Source of the DNA: Dulcicalothrix desertica PCC 7102
Lineage (GTDB): Bacteria > Cyanobacteriota > Cyanobacteriia > Cyanobacteriales > Nostocaceae
Direction of reading: 5' to 3'
Assembly (NCBI RefSeq): GCF_003991905.1
Contig: NZ_RSCL01000009.1
Coordinates: 1-64,000 of the forward strand
DNA length: 64,000 nucleotides
Under the pieces are notes generated by a model. That model ran no database searches and was not told the DNA's origin. It was given only the letters and a program-made list of their open reading frames with translations. Positions within the stretch are counted from its first letter, which is position 1, and each line of letters starts with the position of its first letter. Made by a program: the position numbers and the translations under genes. This document shows, piece after piece, positions 6,907 through 16,338 of this stretch.

Positions 6907-8934
6907 ATGACCGAAAAAGTCAAATCGGGTTCGCGAAATGTCGCAATCGTCGGTCCATACTTGAGTGGAAAAACTACTCTACTAGAAAGTCTGCTGTTTG
7001 TCACGGGGGCAATAACGCGGAAGGGCAGTGTTAAAGACGGAAACACAGTTGGAGACTATGCTCCAGAAGCGAGAGAACGCAAAATGAGCGTTGAAGTCGG
7101 TGCCGCATGTACAGAATATAATGATTTGCGGTTTACTTTTATCGACTGTCCGGGTAGCGTCGAATTTTGCCAAGAGACATACAACGCTTTAATGGGAGTA
7201 GATGCAGCGATTGTAGTTTGTGAACCTATTAACGACAGAGTTCAAACGCTTGCTCCTTTATTTAAGTTCCTTGACGACCAAGAAATTCCTCACCTTGTGT
7301 TTGTCAACAAAATGGATAGAGCAAATATCCATGTATTGGATACTTTACACGCTCTCAAAGCCGTTTCCTCTCGTCCACTCGTAGCTCACCAATATCCAAT
7401 TCTACGAGGTGAAGAACTCACAGGATTTATTGATTTAGTTACCGAACAAGCTTATCAATATCATAGCGGCGCCCCTGCTGACCCAATTCCGTTTCCCGAA
7501 CACCTTAAAGAAGAAGAACACATTGCAAGAGTGGAAATGCTCGAAGCGCTAGCTAATTTTGATGACCATTTACTTGAAGAACTGTTAGAAGATATCGAAC
7601 CAGAACAAGAGGAAATTCTCAAAGACTTAAAACTTGAATTAGGCGCCGATTTAGTAGTACCAGTGTTCTTTGGTGTAGCAGAACAAGACTACGGTGTTAG
7701 ACCTTTACTCGAAGCATTATATAGAGAAGCACCCGAACCAGAAGTTACAGCACAAAGACGCGGTATTAAAGCAGGAAATAATAACCCTATCGCGCAAGTA
7801 TTAAAAACTTTCTACACTCCACAGGGCGGCAAACTATCACTCGTGCGAGTCTGGCAAGGTAAAATCAAAGATGGCACAGTTCTAAATAATGTGCGTGCGG
7901 GTGGTATATATCGTCTTTGTGGACAGCAACAAAATTCTATAATGTGCGCGGAAGCTGGAGAAATTGTTGCACTCAGTCGCATGGAAGGTATTAAAACTGG
8001 AGATATTCTCACAACAGATTCATTTGAGGAGATATTAGCGAAAGCCAAAGTAGTTGAACCAGTGTATGCGCTCGCAATAATTCCTGAAAAACGTAACGAT
8101 GAAGTAAAATTAAGCGGCGCCATCACCAAGTTACTCGAAGAAGACCCATCATTAATGTGGGAACAACACGGTGACACACACGAAGTCATCTTGTGGGGAC
8201 AAGGAGAAATTCACCTTCAAGTTGCATTAGATAGACTTCGCCGCAAATATAATTTACCAATGACAACGCGCTTACCGCAAGTACCTTACAAAGAAACCAT
8301 CAAGAAACAAACCAATGCGGTACACGGTCGCTACAAACATCAAAGCGGTGGACACGGACAATTTGGTGATGTCTTCTTAGATATCAAACCTCTAACACGC
8401 GGTGAAGGATTCGCATTCAAAGAAACTATTGTTGGTGGTGTAGTGCCCAAACAATATATTCCTGGTGTAGAAATGGGAGTGCGTGAATTTCTTGCTCACG
8501 GGCCTTTAGGTTTCCCCGTTGTAGACGTAGCGGTTACGTTAACAAATGGTTCATACCACAACGTCGATAGTTCCGAACAAGCATTTAAACAAGCTGCACG
8601 CTTGGCAATGCAAACCGGAATGCTACAATGTGAGCCAGCACTGTTAGAACCAATACTTCGCGTCCAAGTATCTACACCGAACCAATTTACAGCAAGAGTA
8701 CTGCAAATAGTTAGCGGCAGACGTGGACAAATATTAGGATACGAAGGCATCGAAGATTGGCACGGTTGGGATTGTATAGTTGCATACTTACCCCAAGCAG
8801 AAATGCAAAGCTTCATCATTGAACTACGTTCACAAACTTTAGGTGTTGGTTCATTCCATTGGGACTTTGACCATCTCCAAGAAGTACCTGAAAAATTAAC
8901 GGAACGTATTCTTGCCAACGGTGGGCACAAATAG
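6907..8934 (+). CDS. EF-G-like translational GTPase (divergent paralogue), 675 aa
   Basis: It has the full EF-G domain order: GTPase domain with P-loop GPYLSGKT (16-23), DCPG (80-83) and NKMD, then a domain II with GGKLSLVRVWQGK, a domain IV with YKHQSGGHGQFGD and a C-terminal domain with YEGIEDWHGWD. An excellent Shine-Dalgarno AAGGAGG sits 4 nt before the ATG. It belongs to the short divergent EF-G branch marked by REMSVE/RKMSVE in switch I. The residue after DCPG, the catalytic His (DTPGH) of canonical EF-G, is Ser84 here, so GTP hydrolysis should differ. Its cellular role is unknown; it should not be taken as the main fusA. Confidence 0.88.
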   Translation: MTEKVKSGSRNVAIVGPYLSGKTTLLESLLFVTGAITRKGSVKDGNTVGDYAPEARERKMSVEVGAACTEYNDLRFTFIDCPGSVEFCQETYNALMGVDAAIVVCEPINDRVQTLAPLFKFLDDQEIPHLVFVNKMDRANIHVLDTLHALKAVSSRPLVAHQYPILRGEELTGFIDLVTEQAYQYHSGAPADPIPFPEHLKEEEHIARVEMLEALANFDDHLLEELLEDIEPEQEEILKDLKLELGADLVVPVFFGVAEQDYGVRPLLEALYREAPEPEVTAQRRGIKAGNNNPIAQVLKTFYTPQGGKLSLVRVWQGKIKDGTVLNNVRAGGIYRLCGQQQNSIMCAEAGEIVALSRMEGIKTGDILTTDSFEEILAKAKVVEPVYALAIIPEKRNDEVKLSGAITKLLEEDPSLMWEQHGDTHEVILWGQGEIHLQVALDRLRRKYNLPMTTRLPQVPYKETIKKQTNAVHGRYKHQSGGHGQFGDVFLDIKPLTRGEGFAFKETIVGGVVPKQYIPGVEMGVREFLAHGPLGFPVVDVAVTLTNGSYHNVDSSEQAFKQAARLAMQTGMLQCEPALLEPILRVQVSTPNQFTARVLQIVSGRRGQILGYEGIEDWHGWDCIVAYLPQAEMQSFIIELRSQTLGVGSFHWDFDHLQEVPEKLTERILANGGHK

Positions 8935-9287
8935 TTTTAGATTACGTCTAAAATATTTTGCACCTGATTAGTATATTGAGGGCGCCACTATTTAGATAGG
9001 CGTCCTTTATTAATTTTGGCAACGGATACAACGGATGTAACGGATGTTTAATTGTAGGGTGCGTAACGCCATAACAATATGTAACTTTATTTACCAATTT
9101 TACAACTATGCCCATACCCGTAAGAGTGTTAAAACCCGTAGGCTAATAGCTTAAGTTCATTAAAATGAACTAAATTAAACAGTAAATTGCCCAATCTTAT
9201 ATAACTCCAAAAGCTGTAGAGACCGTATTAATCCGGTCTCTACATAATATATTTAATCAGAACAAAAAACGCAATTTACGTTTTTTC
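8935..9287. other. intergenic, repeat-filled
   Basis: It contains a GGCAACGGATACAACGGATG arm (about 9017), a GGGTGCGTAACGCC arm (9058), the inverted copy of the ~110-bp dispersed repeat (9066-9176) and the GTAGAGACCG palindrome (9216-9243), which could act as a terminator. No gene seen. Confidence 0.6.
9066..9176 (-). repeat. dispersed repeat, family A (copy 1, inverted)
   Basis: Reverse-complemented it reads AGTTCATTTTAATGAACTTAAGC..GGGTTTTAA..GGGTATGGGC.TA.TTGTAAAATTGGTAAATAAAGTTAC in segments, matching the copies at about 27864-28045 and 46340-46477. All three copies lie between genes. Confidence 0.75.
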
Positions 9288-10256
9288 TTATTCTGAAACT
9301 TCTTCGGATGGTGGAATTTCATTTAGTCGAAGCTGAAATTCTTCTACAGAATCTATAACGGCGGATTGCCTAATAAGTTGTTTTAACACATTTATATCAT
9401 CTATTGTCTCAAGACGCTCGCTAACTTGTGGTGATACAGTTCCAAATCGCGATTCTAAAACGTCAACAATTGACTCACGAGCATTTATTACCATCCCATC
9501 TAATTCGATATCTGTAATATAAGGCACTTGTCCTTCCTCCTGAATACGCTTCAATTCTTGTTTAAAGGTGATTGCCAACGGTTTTGGTAATACCATCATC
9601 CATTGGATTAAGCGGAATAATTCCAGCACTTCATTTTTAGTATAGCCCCGTTCATAAAGTCCGCGCACTAAAGTTAACTTAGATTGAAACCTTTGGTTTG
9701 GCTTTCCAATAGTATTTAAAGTACTTAAATGCGCCATAATTACCACTGCAAATGGGTTTAATGAACGTTCTAATTCGCTCCAGCGCGGTTGAAAATCTAA
9801 TAACTTCACCATTAAATACTTTGTGCCACTAATAAATCCCCAACGTGAATAAGCGAATCTTGTCGGGCGCCAATTTGGGTCATCATCTCCGAGAACCGCG
9901 AGACTTACGACTTCTCTCCCATAGTTATCAGATATTCTATTGTTGCTAACGTGCATTCGTTTGGGGAACTCTTTTTGGTATTGAGTCTAAATTTCTACAT
10001 GAATCAATACAAAAACTTCTTCTCCACTATGGAGCCAAACTTTTACTAGCTTGTCCGCAACTTTATTTCCAATCTCAGCATCTCTAGTTATTTCTCTTAA
10101 GTTTGTGTCCAATGATTCATAACCTCTGTGCCAATCTATATCTTTATGAATGTGTGGAAAACATAGTTGCATAAATGACTCAAAATATACATCTAATGCT
10201 TCTTTCCAAGGACTATCATAGTCTGACAATACTCTTCTTGCCATGCAGAAATTCAC
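9288..10256 (-). pseudogene. Rpn-family PD-(D/E)XK nuclease gene split by an in-frame TAG
   Basis: Two frames, 10256-9987 (89 aa) and 9956-9288 (222 aa), lie in the same phase and join into one typical cyanobacterial Rpn/transposase-like protein: WKEALDVYFESFMQLCFPHIH, a DIDWHRGYE segment, LVKVWL.SGEEVFVLIHVEI, then stop (TAG, 9987-9989), TQYQKEFPKRM, and on through VKLLDFQPRW. The stop replaces a codon that family members have as Gln in the conserved (H/V)E-x-Q catalytic motif, so CAG to TAG is the simplest history. No other lesion was seen. Rpn proteins are DNA nucleases linked to recombination and phage defence. As written, the product would be a truncated nuclease domain and an orphan C-terminal part. 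Confidence 0.8.
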
Positions 10257-10712
10257 CCCTTAAAATCACTAACAATATTATTTTATCAGGAAACAATATA
10301 TGTTAACAATATTAATTTAATGATAATGAAGCAAATTTCTACACCATGAATAAATGTATAATATTTATTTTTAAAATAACGTATATATTTAATTTAATTT
10401 AATTTAATTTAATTTATCTAAACTTTTAATAATGAGCATTTATTTTATATAAATATGTTGTTACATTCAGGCACCAGGGAGTGAACTTTTCTCATCAACT
10501 TTATATACTGAACCAAACACTTAACGTTCATTACCCAAACTGGCAACTTTTAAATATTAACTGTATATTAAATGCTTAGTTACTCGTGGTATGGGATACT
10601 TTTGAAGCGCGCAGTGGAAGGGTTTGACGTTAATAACTTAGCGCTAAAACATAAACTTCTCGACTCAACTAGCGCTTACGTGCAAGTCCCAACTTTTATT
10701 TAACAGGCAGCA
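10257..10712. other. AT-rich intergenic with AATTT tandem repeat
   Basis: A TTTAA pentamer is repeated about six times at 10388-10416. The rest is very AT-rich and carries stop codons in all frames. The end (from about 10600) may be upstream remains of the helicase-like relic. Confidence 0.5.
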
Positions 10713-11121
10713 ATGAGCGCTGACCCGGAAGAAGAAGATGTATTAATGTCAGAATTTGATAACTTAATTACGGCGCCACAGTCACGTTTATCCATTGAAG
10801 AAATAGTACAAATAAATATTAATGCAGACCCAAGCGGAAATACAAAAACCAATAGCTCAGGCGCCGTTTACACCAGAAAGTATCGAACAATTATTTACTA
10901 CTTCTACCATATTACAAAGTAAATTCATAACTTTTACTCAAAGTCAACCTCAAATTTGGGAAATTTTATATAAACAACAAAACTACACAGTCACATTTTA
11001 CCCAGATGTGTATGATGAAAAGCCATCGCTACGATTAATAAACTTTGGTGAGCCTTTATTTGAAGAGTTGTTAAGTGCAGCTTGCAAAATTTTTGAATAC
11101 AAAAGAACTAACTTGAAATAG
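10713..11121 (+). pseudogene. frameshifted C-terminal relic, helicase-like (tentative)
   Basis: Two overlapping frames, 10713-10922 and 10822-11121 (phase +1), together read MSADPEEEDVLMSEFDNL.. into APFTPESIEQLFTTS..WEILYKQQ..LINFGEPLFEELLSAA. The FGEPLFEELL tail recalls the C-terminus of SNF2/HepA-type helicases, but I am not certain. The join lies near 10830-10860. There is no upstream helicase core, so this is a leftover. Confidence 0.4.
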
Positions 11122-11247
11122 GCTTATTTTTAATATTTACGGGTATAATAACTATTGACTACTCGAACTATACGGAATTGTAAGCGCGTTTTGTTTGGGC
11201 TTACAAATGTAAAATACTTCATACCCAGAACTAATTAACCTACAAAA

Positions 11248-11790
11248 ATGCCTGAAATTGAAACACCAAACCTTCTGATTATTGAAGATTTTCTAGATAC
11301 ACATTGGGTTATTTTTCAAACATTGTTGTCAACAGTTAAATGGGATGACAGCATGAGCGCGCGTAAAACAGCATCCTTTGGTGTCCCGTACAATTATTTA
11401 CAAATGAGTTATGAGATGGCGCCGATGCATCCCCTTCTTGTGCCCATCCAGTCCAAACTTTTAAGTCAACTTGGGGTCAAGTTCAATAATTGTTTACTGA
11501 ATTATTATGAAACTGGTAATAATAAAATGGGTTATCATTCTGATGACACAAGCGCCTTGCAAGCAGGAACTGGTGTAGCAATTGTATCACTCGGTCACCC
11601 TCGTAAAATAACTTTCCGCAATAAGAAAAATAAAGAGATACGACACAATTTTACGCTCTTGCCTGGTTCACTGCTATATATGGAAAACTCGGTTCAGGAT
11701 GAGTGGGTACACGCTATAAATAAACAAAAAGGTGCTGATTCACGAATTAGTCTTACTTGGCGTGCTTTTGATATAAATGAATTTGGTTAA
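11248..11790 (+). CDS. alkB: AlkB-like 2-oxoglutarate/Fe(II) dioxygenase, 180 aa
   Basis: It is predicted to remove alkyl groups from nucleic-acid bases oxidatively. The double-stranded beta-helix carries the iron ligands H97 and D99 (YHSDD) and H155 (WVHAI), and the 2-oxoglutarate Arg in SRISLTWR (166, 172). NYYETG..MGYHSDD is the usual substrate-side block. The length is typical of small ALKBH2/3-type bacterial proteins; no extra domain. It is preceded by a helicase-like relic, and followed on the opposite strand by the protease gene. Confidence 0.88.
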   Translation: MPEIETPNLLIIEDFLDTHWVIFQTLLSTVKWDDSMSARKTASFGVPYNYLQMSYEMAPMHPLLVPIQSKLLSQLGVKFNNCLLNYYETGNNKMGYHSDDTSALQAGTGVAIVSLGHPRKITFRNKKNKEIRHNFTLLPGSLLYMENSVQDEWVHAINKQKGADSRISLTWRAFDINEFG

Positions 11791-11800
11791 GTATTCAAAC

Positions 11801-11908
11801 AATGTCATGCTGAACGTAGTGAAGCATCTATTAAAGTCTCAAAATATTTAAGATTCTTCGCTGCGCTCAGAATGACAATTTATAGGTTTCAGAATGACAA
11901 TTTATAGG
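11801..11908. repeat. dispersed repeat, family B (copy 1) with 22-bp tandem duplication
   Basis: ATGTCATGCTGAACGTAGTG at the left and CTCAGAATGACAATTTATAG at the right form inverted ends of a hairpin-prone element. The right end is duplicated in tandem (CAGAATGACAATTTATAGGT twice), directly at the 3' end of the protease gene. Related copies lie at about 15700-15925 and 27340-27463. Confidence 0.7.
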
Positions 11909-11910
11909 TT

Positions 11911-12684
11911 TTACGATGCTTGGGATATTAATTGGTTGGCTATTTGCTGTGCTTGGTTGATGGGGATAGCAAAACCTAGTCCTTGGGCGCCTTGAATAAT
12001 AGCAGTATTAATACCTATTACTTGTCCGCGTTGGTTTAATAGTGGTCCTCCTGAGTTACCTGGGTTAATAGCTGCGTCTGTTTGAATAAAGTTGACGTTA
12101 CGACCACGGGCGCCTATATCACGACTGCTTCGACCTGTACCACTTATAATGCCTACGGTGACGGTGTTGTCTAAACCGAGGGGGTTGCCTATTGCTATTG
12201 CCCACTCACCTGGTTTGAGCCGGTCGGAGTTACCCATATTTACAACAGGTAAATTGTCAGCTTGAATTTCTACTACTGCTACATCCATACGTCGGTCTTC
12301 TCCTATTACTCTACCTGGATAACGGCGCCCCGAAGTGAGGGTTACGGTTACTCGGTCGGCGCCATCTACTACGTGAGCGTTTGTCAGAATTAAACCATCT
12401 CGCCTAAATATAAATCCTGAACCTGTACCGCGCGCAACTCTCCTACCGCTAAAGCTATCGGAATTTTGAAAAGTACGCGATGAGTCAATTCGCACAACGG
12501 CAGGGCCTGTTCGTTCAACTGCCGTAGCGACAAAATTATTATCATTAGTAGCGAATGATGGAGATGACTCAAAAGGTACTTGGGTTGATGCTGGTACAAC
12601 TTGTGGCCCTAAAAAAGCAGCCATTGCTCCAAAGGTTAATAAAGACAAAGTAGCTATTGTACTTTTATTAGCTGTAAAAGACAT
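11911..12684 (-). CDS. Deg/HtrA-type serine protease lacking a PDZ domain, 257 aa
   Basis: A hydrophobic N-terminus (about 8-30) suggests export or membrane anchoring to the periplasm or thylakoid lumen. The trypsin-like domain has the full triad: H104 (TNAHVV), D134 (RRMDVAVV) and S211 (GNSGGPL). Cyanobacterial Deg proteases (HhoA/HhoB/HtrA) run to roughly 400 residues with a C-terminal PDZ; here the frame stops at NQLISQAS, exactly where PDZ should begin, and the next bases are the family B repeat. Loss of PDZ is therefore probably a truncation, although catalysis could persist. A GTAA tandem tract precedes the start. Confidence 0.85.
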   Translation of the reverse strand: MSFTANKSTIATLSLLTFGAMAAFLGPQVVPASTQVPFESSPSFATNDNNFVATAVERTGPAVVRIDSSRTFQNSDSFSGRRVARGTGSGFIFRRDGLILTNAHVVDGADRVTVTLTSGRRYPGRVIGEDRRMDVAVVEIQADNLPVVNMGNSDRLKPGEWAIAIGNPLGLDNTVTVGIISGTGRSSRDIGARGRNVNFIQTDAAINPGNSGGPLLNQRGQVIGINTAIIQGAQGLGFAIPINQAQQIANQLISQAS

Positions 12685-12701
12685 TGCAATTATCCTAGTG
12701 T

Positions 12702-12736
<35 letters not shown>

Positions 12737-12743
12737 TAAACTA

Positions 12744-13997
12744 TTAATTGCTTATTAAGCGTTTGAAAATATCCAAACCAGCTTGAGTAGTTTCATCAAG
12801 TAGTTTTGGGTCTACGGTTTTATCGTTCGGTGAATGGTAGTTTGGCTCCATACCTCGATAGAAAAACAGAATAGGTACACCTTTGGCAGCGAAGGGAGCG
12901 TGGTCACTGGCGCCGTTTGCGTAGCTGGCGCCGAATAACTCAGCTTTTGGTTGAACAACTTGAGCTAATTTGGTTAAATCTGAACTACCACCAATTAGCA
13001 ATTTGTTGTTCACACCAACCATATCAAAGTTCATCATCCCTTTTAGTTCGCTAAGGAACTGTGGAGTTGCAGCGTCAACAAATGCCCGTGAACCATGCAA
13101 ACCGTCTTCTTCTCCGTCGAAAGCAATAAACCAAGCTTCACGAGCTAAGGGTGTTTTTGAAACTTTCCGCGCAATATCAAGCACTACCGCAGTTCCCGAA
13201 GCATTATCATTTGCTCCTGGGGCACCTTCTACTGAGTCAAAATGACCACCTAAAATAACGCGCGGTTGTGTGACACCTTCTTGATAAGCGACGACATTAC
13301 GTCCAGTAACATCAATCTTTTGACCATTCGCGTTGAGGTTAATAGTAAGTGGCGCCCGTCCATAAAGCTTGTTGCCTTCATCACCAGATATACCTAAGAC
13401 AGGTATTGGTGAGTTTTGGGTCAGCGTACCATATGTAAGGTTGCCAGCTTTATTATTAACTATAACTACACCAATGGCGCCTGCATTTATAGCATTAGTA
13501 ACTTTTTCTGAAAATCGTATTTCTCCACGTTTAACAAGTGCTATTGCTCCTTTAAAGTTAACTGTGGCAAAATCGTTTGCACGCCCAAAGTTAGGAACTG
13601 CTACAAGTCTTGCTGAAAGTTTACCAGGCGCCGAACCTTTAAACGCACTGGCTTTAATGTTTCTTCCATCTACCGTTAAGTTTGAGCCAAAGTCCCGAAA
13701 TTTAGAGTAGGTAAAGGTTTGAATACGAGTTCTGTAACCAGCTTTGCGATATTGCTGTTCTATATAAGCGCTTGCTTTTTCGTTTGTAGGAGTACCAGCA
13801 ACACGCGGACCCATATTAATTAAGTTTTGTACATCTGTATAAGCTTGATTATCAGTTTGATTTTGAGTTTTTTGTTTAACGGTTGGTTCTACTGCATTTA
13901 TTATGTTAAATTGAATCGCACAAGCTGGGGGTATGATAAATAATGACGTTACCAATACAACCTTAAGCCAGGATTTAGTTTGTGGTTTTACGGACAT
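12744..13997 (-). CDS. exported M28 aminopeptidase with PA domain, 417 aa
   Basis: It is predicted to be a dizinc exopeptidase acting outside the cytoplasm. A hydrophobic signal ([15 protein letters not shown]) is followed by an N-terminal catalytic segment, an inserted protease-associated (PA) domain (about 110-235), and the M28 core with ligands H252 (GGHFDS), D264 (ANDNASG), E296/E297 (DGEEDGLHG), D325 (NFDMVG) and H388 (YHSPND). The length is typical for the aminopeptidase-Y-like branch. It is directly upstream of the Deg-type protease on the same strand, so the two exported proteases may share a transcript. Confidence 0.88.
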   Translation of the reverse strand: MSVKPQTKSWLKVVLVTSLFIIPPACAIQFNIINAVEPTVKQKTQNQTDNQAYTDVQNLINMGPRVAGTPTNEKASAYIEQQYRKAGYRTRIQTFTYSKFRDFGSNLTVDGRNIKASAFKGSAPGKLSARLVAVPNFGRANDFATVNFKGAIALVKRGEIRFSEKVTNAINAGAIGVVIVNNKAGNLTYGTLTQNSPIPVLGISGDEGNKLYGRAPLTINLNANGQKIDVTGRNVVAYQEGVTQPRVILGGHFDSVEGAPGANDNASGTAVVLDIARKVSKTPLAREAWFIAFDGEEDGLHGSRAFVDAATPQFLSELKGMMNFDMVGVNNKLLIGGSSDLTKLAQVVQPKAELFGASYANGASDHAPFAAKGVPILFFYRGMEPNYHSPNDKTVDPKLLDETTQAGLDIFKRLISN

Positions 13998-14137
13998 AGG
14001 GTGTGTAAGTGCTGTATATATATAGTATGTAAATTAAATATGACAAAAAAATGTCAGCATATGTTTTAAGACAAAAAAACGAGATATTATAAAATACCTC
14101 GTTTGTTCGGTTATTACTACTCTTTGTTACGGTTGTT

Positions 14138-14524
14138 CTAATCTACAGCTTCAGTTAACTTGTCTTCTTTCTTCTCATTAGTCTGGTAGCGGTAAATATT
14201 ATTTTCAGCTTGTCTTGCCTTACCTTCGATTTCGCTTTCAGAAATGGGTTGAGTTATACGAATTTCACCTTCAGCTTGTTTTGCTTTGCCTTCGACTTGT
14301 GTATCTCTGTCTCCAGTCAGGTTTCCGTAAGTTTCCTGAACCTTACCTTGAGCTTTTTGAACAGTACCCTTAACTTTATTACCTAAATCTACTGAATTAT
14401 CAGCTACATATACACCACCCGCTTCTAATGTACTCGCAAATGCGGCGCCAACATTTCCAACGGCGATAATTACAGCCAAAAACGCAATTAATAAGATTTT
14501 ACTTAATCGTTGAACCAATTTCAT
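14138..14524 (-). CDS. CsbD-like stress protein with signal peptide, 128 aa
   Basis: The N-terminus (MKLVQRLSKILLIAFLAV, then GAAFAS) is a signal sequence. The rest carries CsbD-type amphipathic units: LGNKVKGTVQKAQGKVQETYGNLTGDRDTQVEGKAKQAEGE, quoted here in family terms, and a second shorter unit EIEGKARQAENN. CsbD proteins are general-stress proteins of unknown mechanism, usually cytosolic; an exported version is a variant seen in cyanobacteria. Confidence 0.8.
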   Translation of the reverse strand: MKLVQRLSKILLIAFLAVIIAVGNVGAAFASTLEAGGVYVADNSVDLGNKVKGTVQKAQGKVQETYGNLTGDRDTQVEGKAKQAEGEIRITQPISESEIEGKARQAENNIYRYQTNEKKEDKLTEAVD

Positions 14525-15052
14525 GCCAATGTCTCCAGTACTATTAATGGTGACAATTCAGCCTCAGAGTCGTAAAAAGTCTGAGCAACTGAATGAACCC
14601 AATCATAAACATATTTGACATATACATAAATAACTTCTGTCTTTGGTTGTAGATGCAGTCTGTCTGTTGTGAGATTGTGGTAGCGTGTTATTAAGGCGCC
14701 GTAGTCAACTTATCGAAATTTCTAATTAACATACCTTGTACAGGTTGCATTCTTAATCTGCTGTAATAAATCTTACCACTTTGTTTTGACTCTCATCAAC
14801 TGACACAATAAACTCGTCACTATTTCCTAATAATTTAAAATGTCTTTGTGGTGATGGGAAAGACTTATATCCAATAAAAAAACCTTCTTACTTCAAAACT
14901 TTAATGTTTTCTAAAAAATCAAAATAAATCATAATAAACGAAACTTTGACGTTTTTTTTGATGTTAAAGCAAACCACTTTGTCAAATTATGCTTATATGG
15001 TAATATAAGAAAAAATTAGATACTTAATTAATATTTACATAATTTAACAACA
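14525..15052. other. intergenic, 528 bp
   Basis: AT-rich spacer between divergent genes (CsbD-like, minus; PEP-CTERM-like, plus) and so likely to hold both promoters. One GGCGCC lies at 14695. No clear hairpin or small gene recognised. Confidence 0.4.
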
Positions 15053-15688
15053 ATGACTAAGAATACACATAAGATTGTAGGAATCGCAGCTAATGCCGTA
15101 TTGTTAACTCTTTGCATAATACCGCGCGCTCAAGCTTATCAATTATTTACAGACCGCAATAGTTGGAACAATGCCACACAGAACCAACCATTAGTGACAG
15201 AACAATTCAATGAAGAAGACTTTGTAACACCAAATACAGTTTTTGACAGTGGATTAAGGTATGTAGACTCAGGATTTTTAGGTGGTGCCAGAGTATCTCA
15301 AGGCAGTTTAGAAGTAGGTTTAGGATTTCCTGGAAGCTTAGAAGAGTTTGCTTTTCCTAACCCTGTTAAAGGATTCAGCTTTAATTTTGAAGTCAAAAAA
15401 GGTACGTTTGCAATCGAAGATACTAGAAGTTTTGGTAGTGTAAATTTAGGTAGTTTTGGTGACTCGGGCTTCTTTGGAGTGCTAGCATCTAATGAAGAGG
15501 CGCCAATCTTGGGTTTTAGAACTGTGAGTAGTGGAGAAATAGGTTCTAATGTAATTCGCAATTTAAGCTTTACCCAAACAGACACAGTAACTAAAGTGCC
15601 AGAATATAGTAGTACATTTGCGTTGGGCATTTTAGGCTTAGGACTTTTGTTTCATAAAAAGATGCTCCCAAAGTTACGTAATATCTAA
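15053..15688 (+). CDS. secreted PEP-CTERM-like protein, 211 aa
   Basis: A signal peptide (MTKNTHKIVGIAANAVLLTL..AQA) leads a beta-rich body (FTDRNSW, FNFEVKKGTF, FGVLASNEEAPILGFRT), similar to cyanobacterial exported proteins of unknown role. The C-terminus has the tripartite sorting layout: a VPEYSST motif where VPEPSST is usual, a hydrophobic helix FALGILGLGLLF, and basic residues HKKMLPKLRN. Pro to Tyr in the PEP motif is unusual and may affect recognition by an exosortase. Confidence 0.75.
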   Translation: MTKNTHKIVGIAANAVLLTLCIIPRAQAYQLFTDRNSWNNATQNQPLVTEQFNEEDFVTPNTVFDSGLRYVDSGFLGGARVSQGSLEVGLGFPGSLEEFAFPNPVKGFSFNFEVKKGTFAIEDTRSFGSVNLGSFGDSGFFGVLASNEEAPILGFRTVSSGEIGSNVIRNLSFTQTDTVTKVPEYSSTFALGILGLGLLFHKKMLPKLRNI

Positions 15689-16338
15689 ATTGTATAAATT
15701 GTCATTCTAAGCGTAATAAATTATCAATCTGAGCCTAGCTTACCGGAATGCACCATTGTCAACAAGCTCAAAGAAACCGGGCTTCTCTAGGGGAGATTAA
15801 CGTTTTTTAGGAATATATTTCGCTCTTATGCCCGGTTTATAGTCAAGGTGCAAGATATCAGGTAGCGAAGAATCTAAAGTTTCATTGAATATTTAGATGC
15901 TTCACTACGTTCAACATGACATTAAAAAAACTTTTAAAATATAAAACTTTGCGTGAAACTCGTTGTACTGTTGATTGATATAATATATTGATTTTAGTGG
16001 TACTAAAAAAGACGCGATGTTTCACGTCTCTTTTAGTAGATTATTTCTTAGAGGAAGGTACGTGCTGCTTTGATTGGATTTCCTTCGTAAACCGCTTGGG
16101 TTTATTTGTCTCAACTCCAAGCACTATGGAACTCATTAATTTCACTTTACGACAGTCGCACAGGGAAAATGGGTTCCATAGTGTGGTCAGTGAAGAGATA
16201 AATAAAGAATGCGTATGTTAACTGACAGCACGGATGACGATACACCATCCAAATTGCAAGGTCACTATACCAACTGGACAGCACGTAATTATTTGTTTGT
16301 TCTCTTATTATATTCAGACGAATATCAAGCGTCAAATA
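15689..16338. other. intergenic, interrupted family B repeat and hairpins
   Basis: It contains the split family B repeat (15697-15925), a terminator-like hairpin (AAAAGACG..CGTCTCTTTT near 16007-16034), and an 11-bp inverted repeat CACTATGGAAC/GTTCCATAGTG (about 16121-16182). A 77-codon frame at 15988-16221 overlaps these hairpins and has no protein-like features; I do not call it. Confidence 0.5.
15697..15925 (-). repeat. dispersed repeat, family B (copy 2), interrupted
   Basis: TAAATTGTCATTCTAAGCG (left) and GAAGAATCTAAAG..GATGCTTCACTACGTTCAACATGACAT (right, in parts) are the two ends of family B in reverse orientation. The ~130 bp between them includes a CCGGGCTTCTC../..GCCCGG palindrome and a GGTGCAAGATATCAG motif also seen beside family A copies, as if one repeat inserted into another. 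Confidence 0.6.

Noticed and set aside
15988-16221. 77-codon plus-strand frame
   Set aside because: Covers two hairpins and has random-looking composition.
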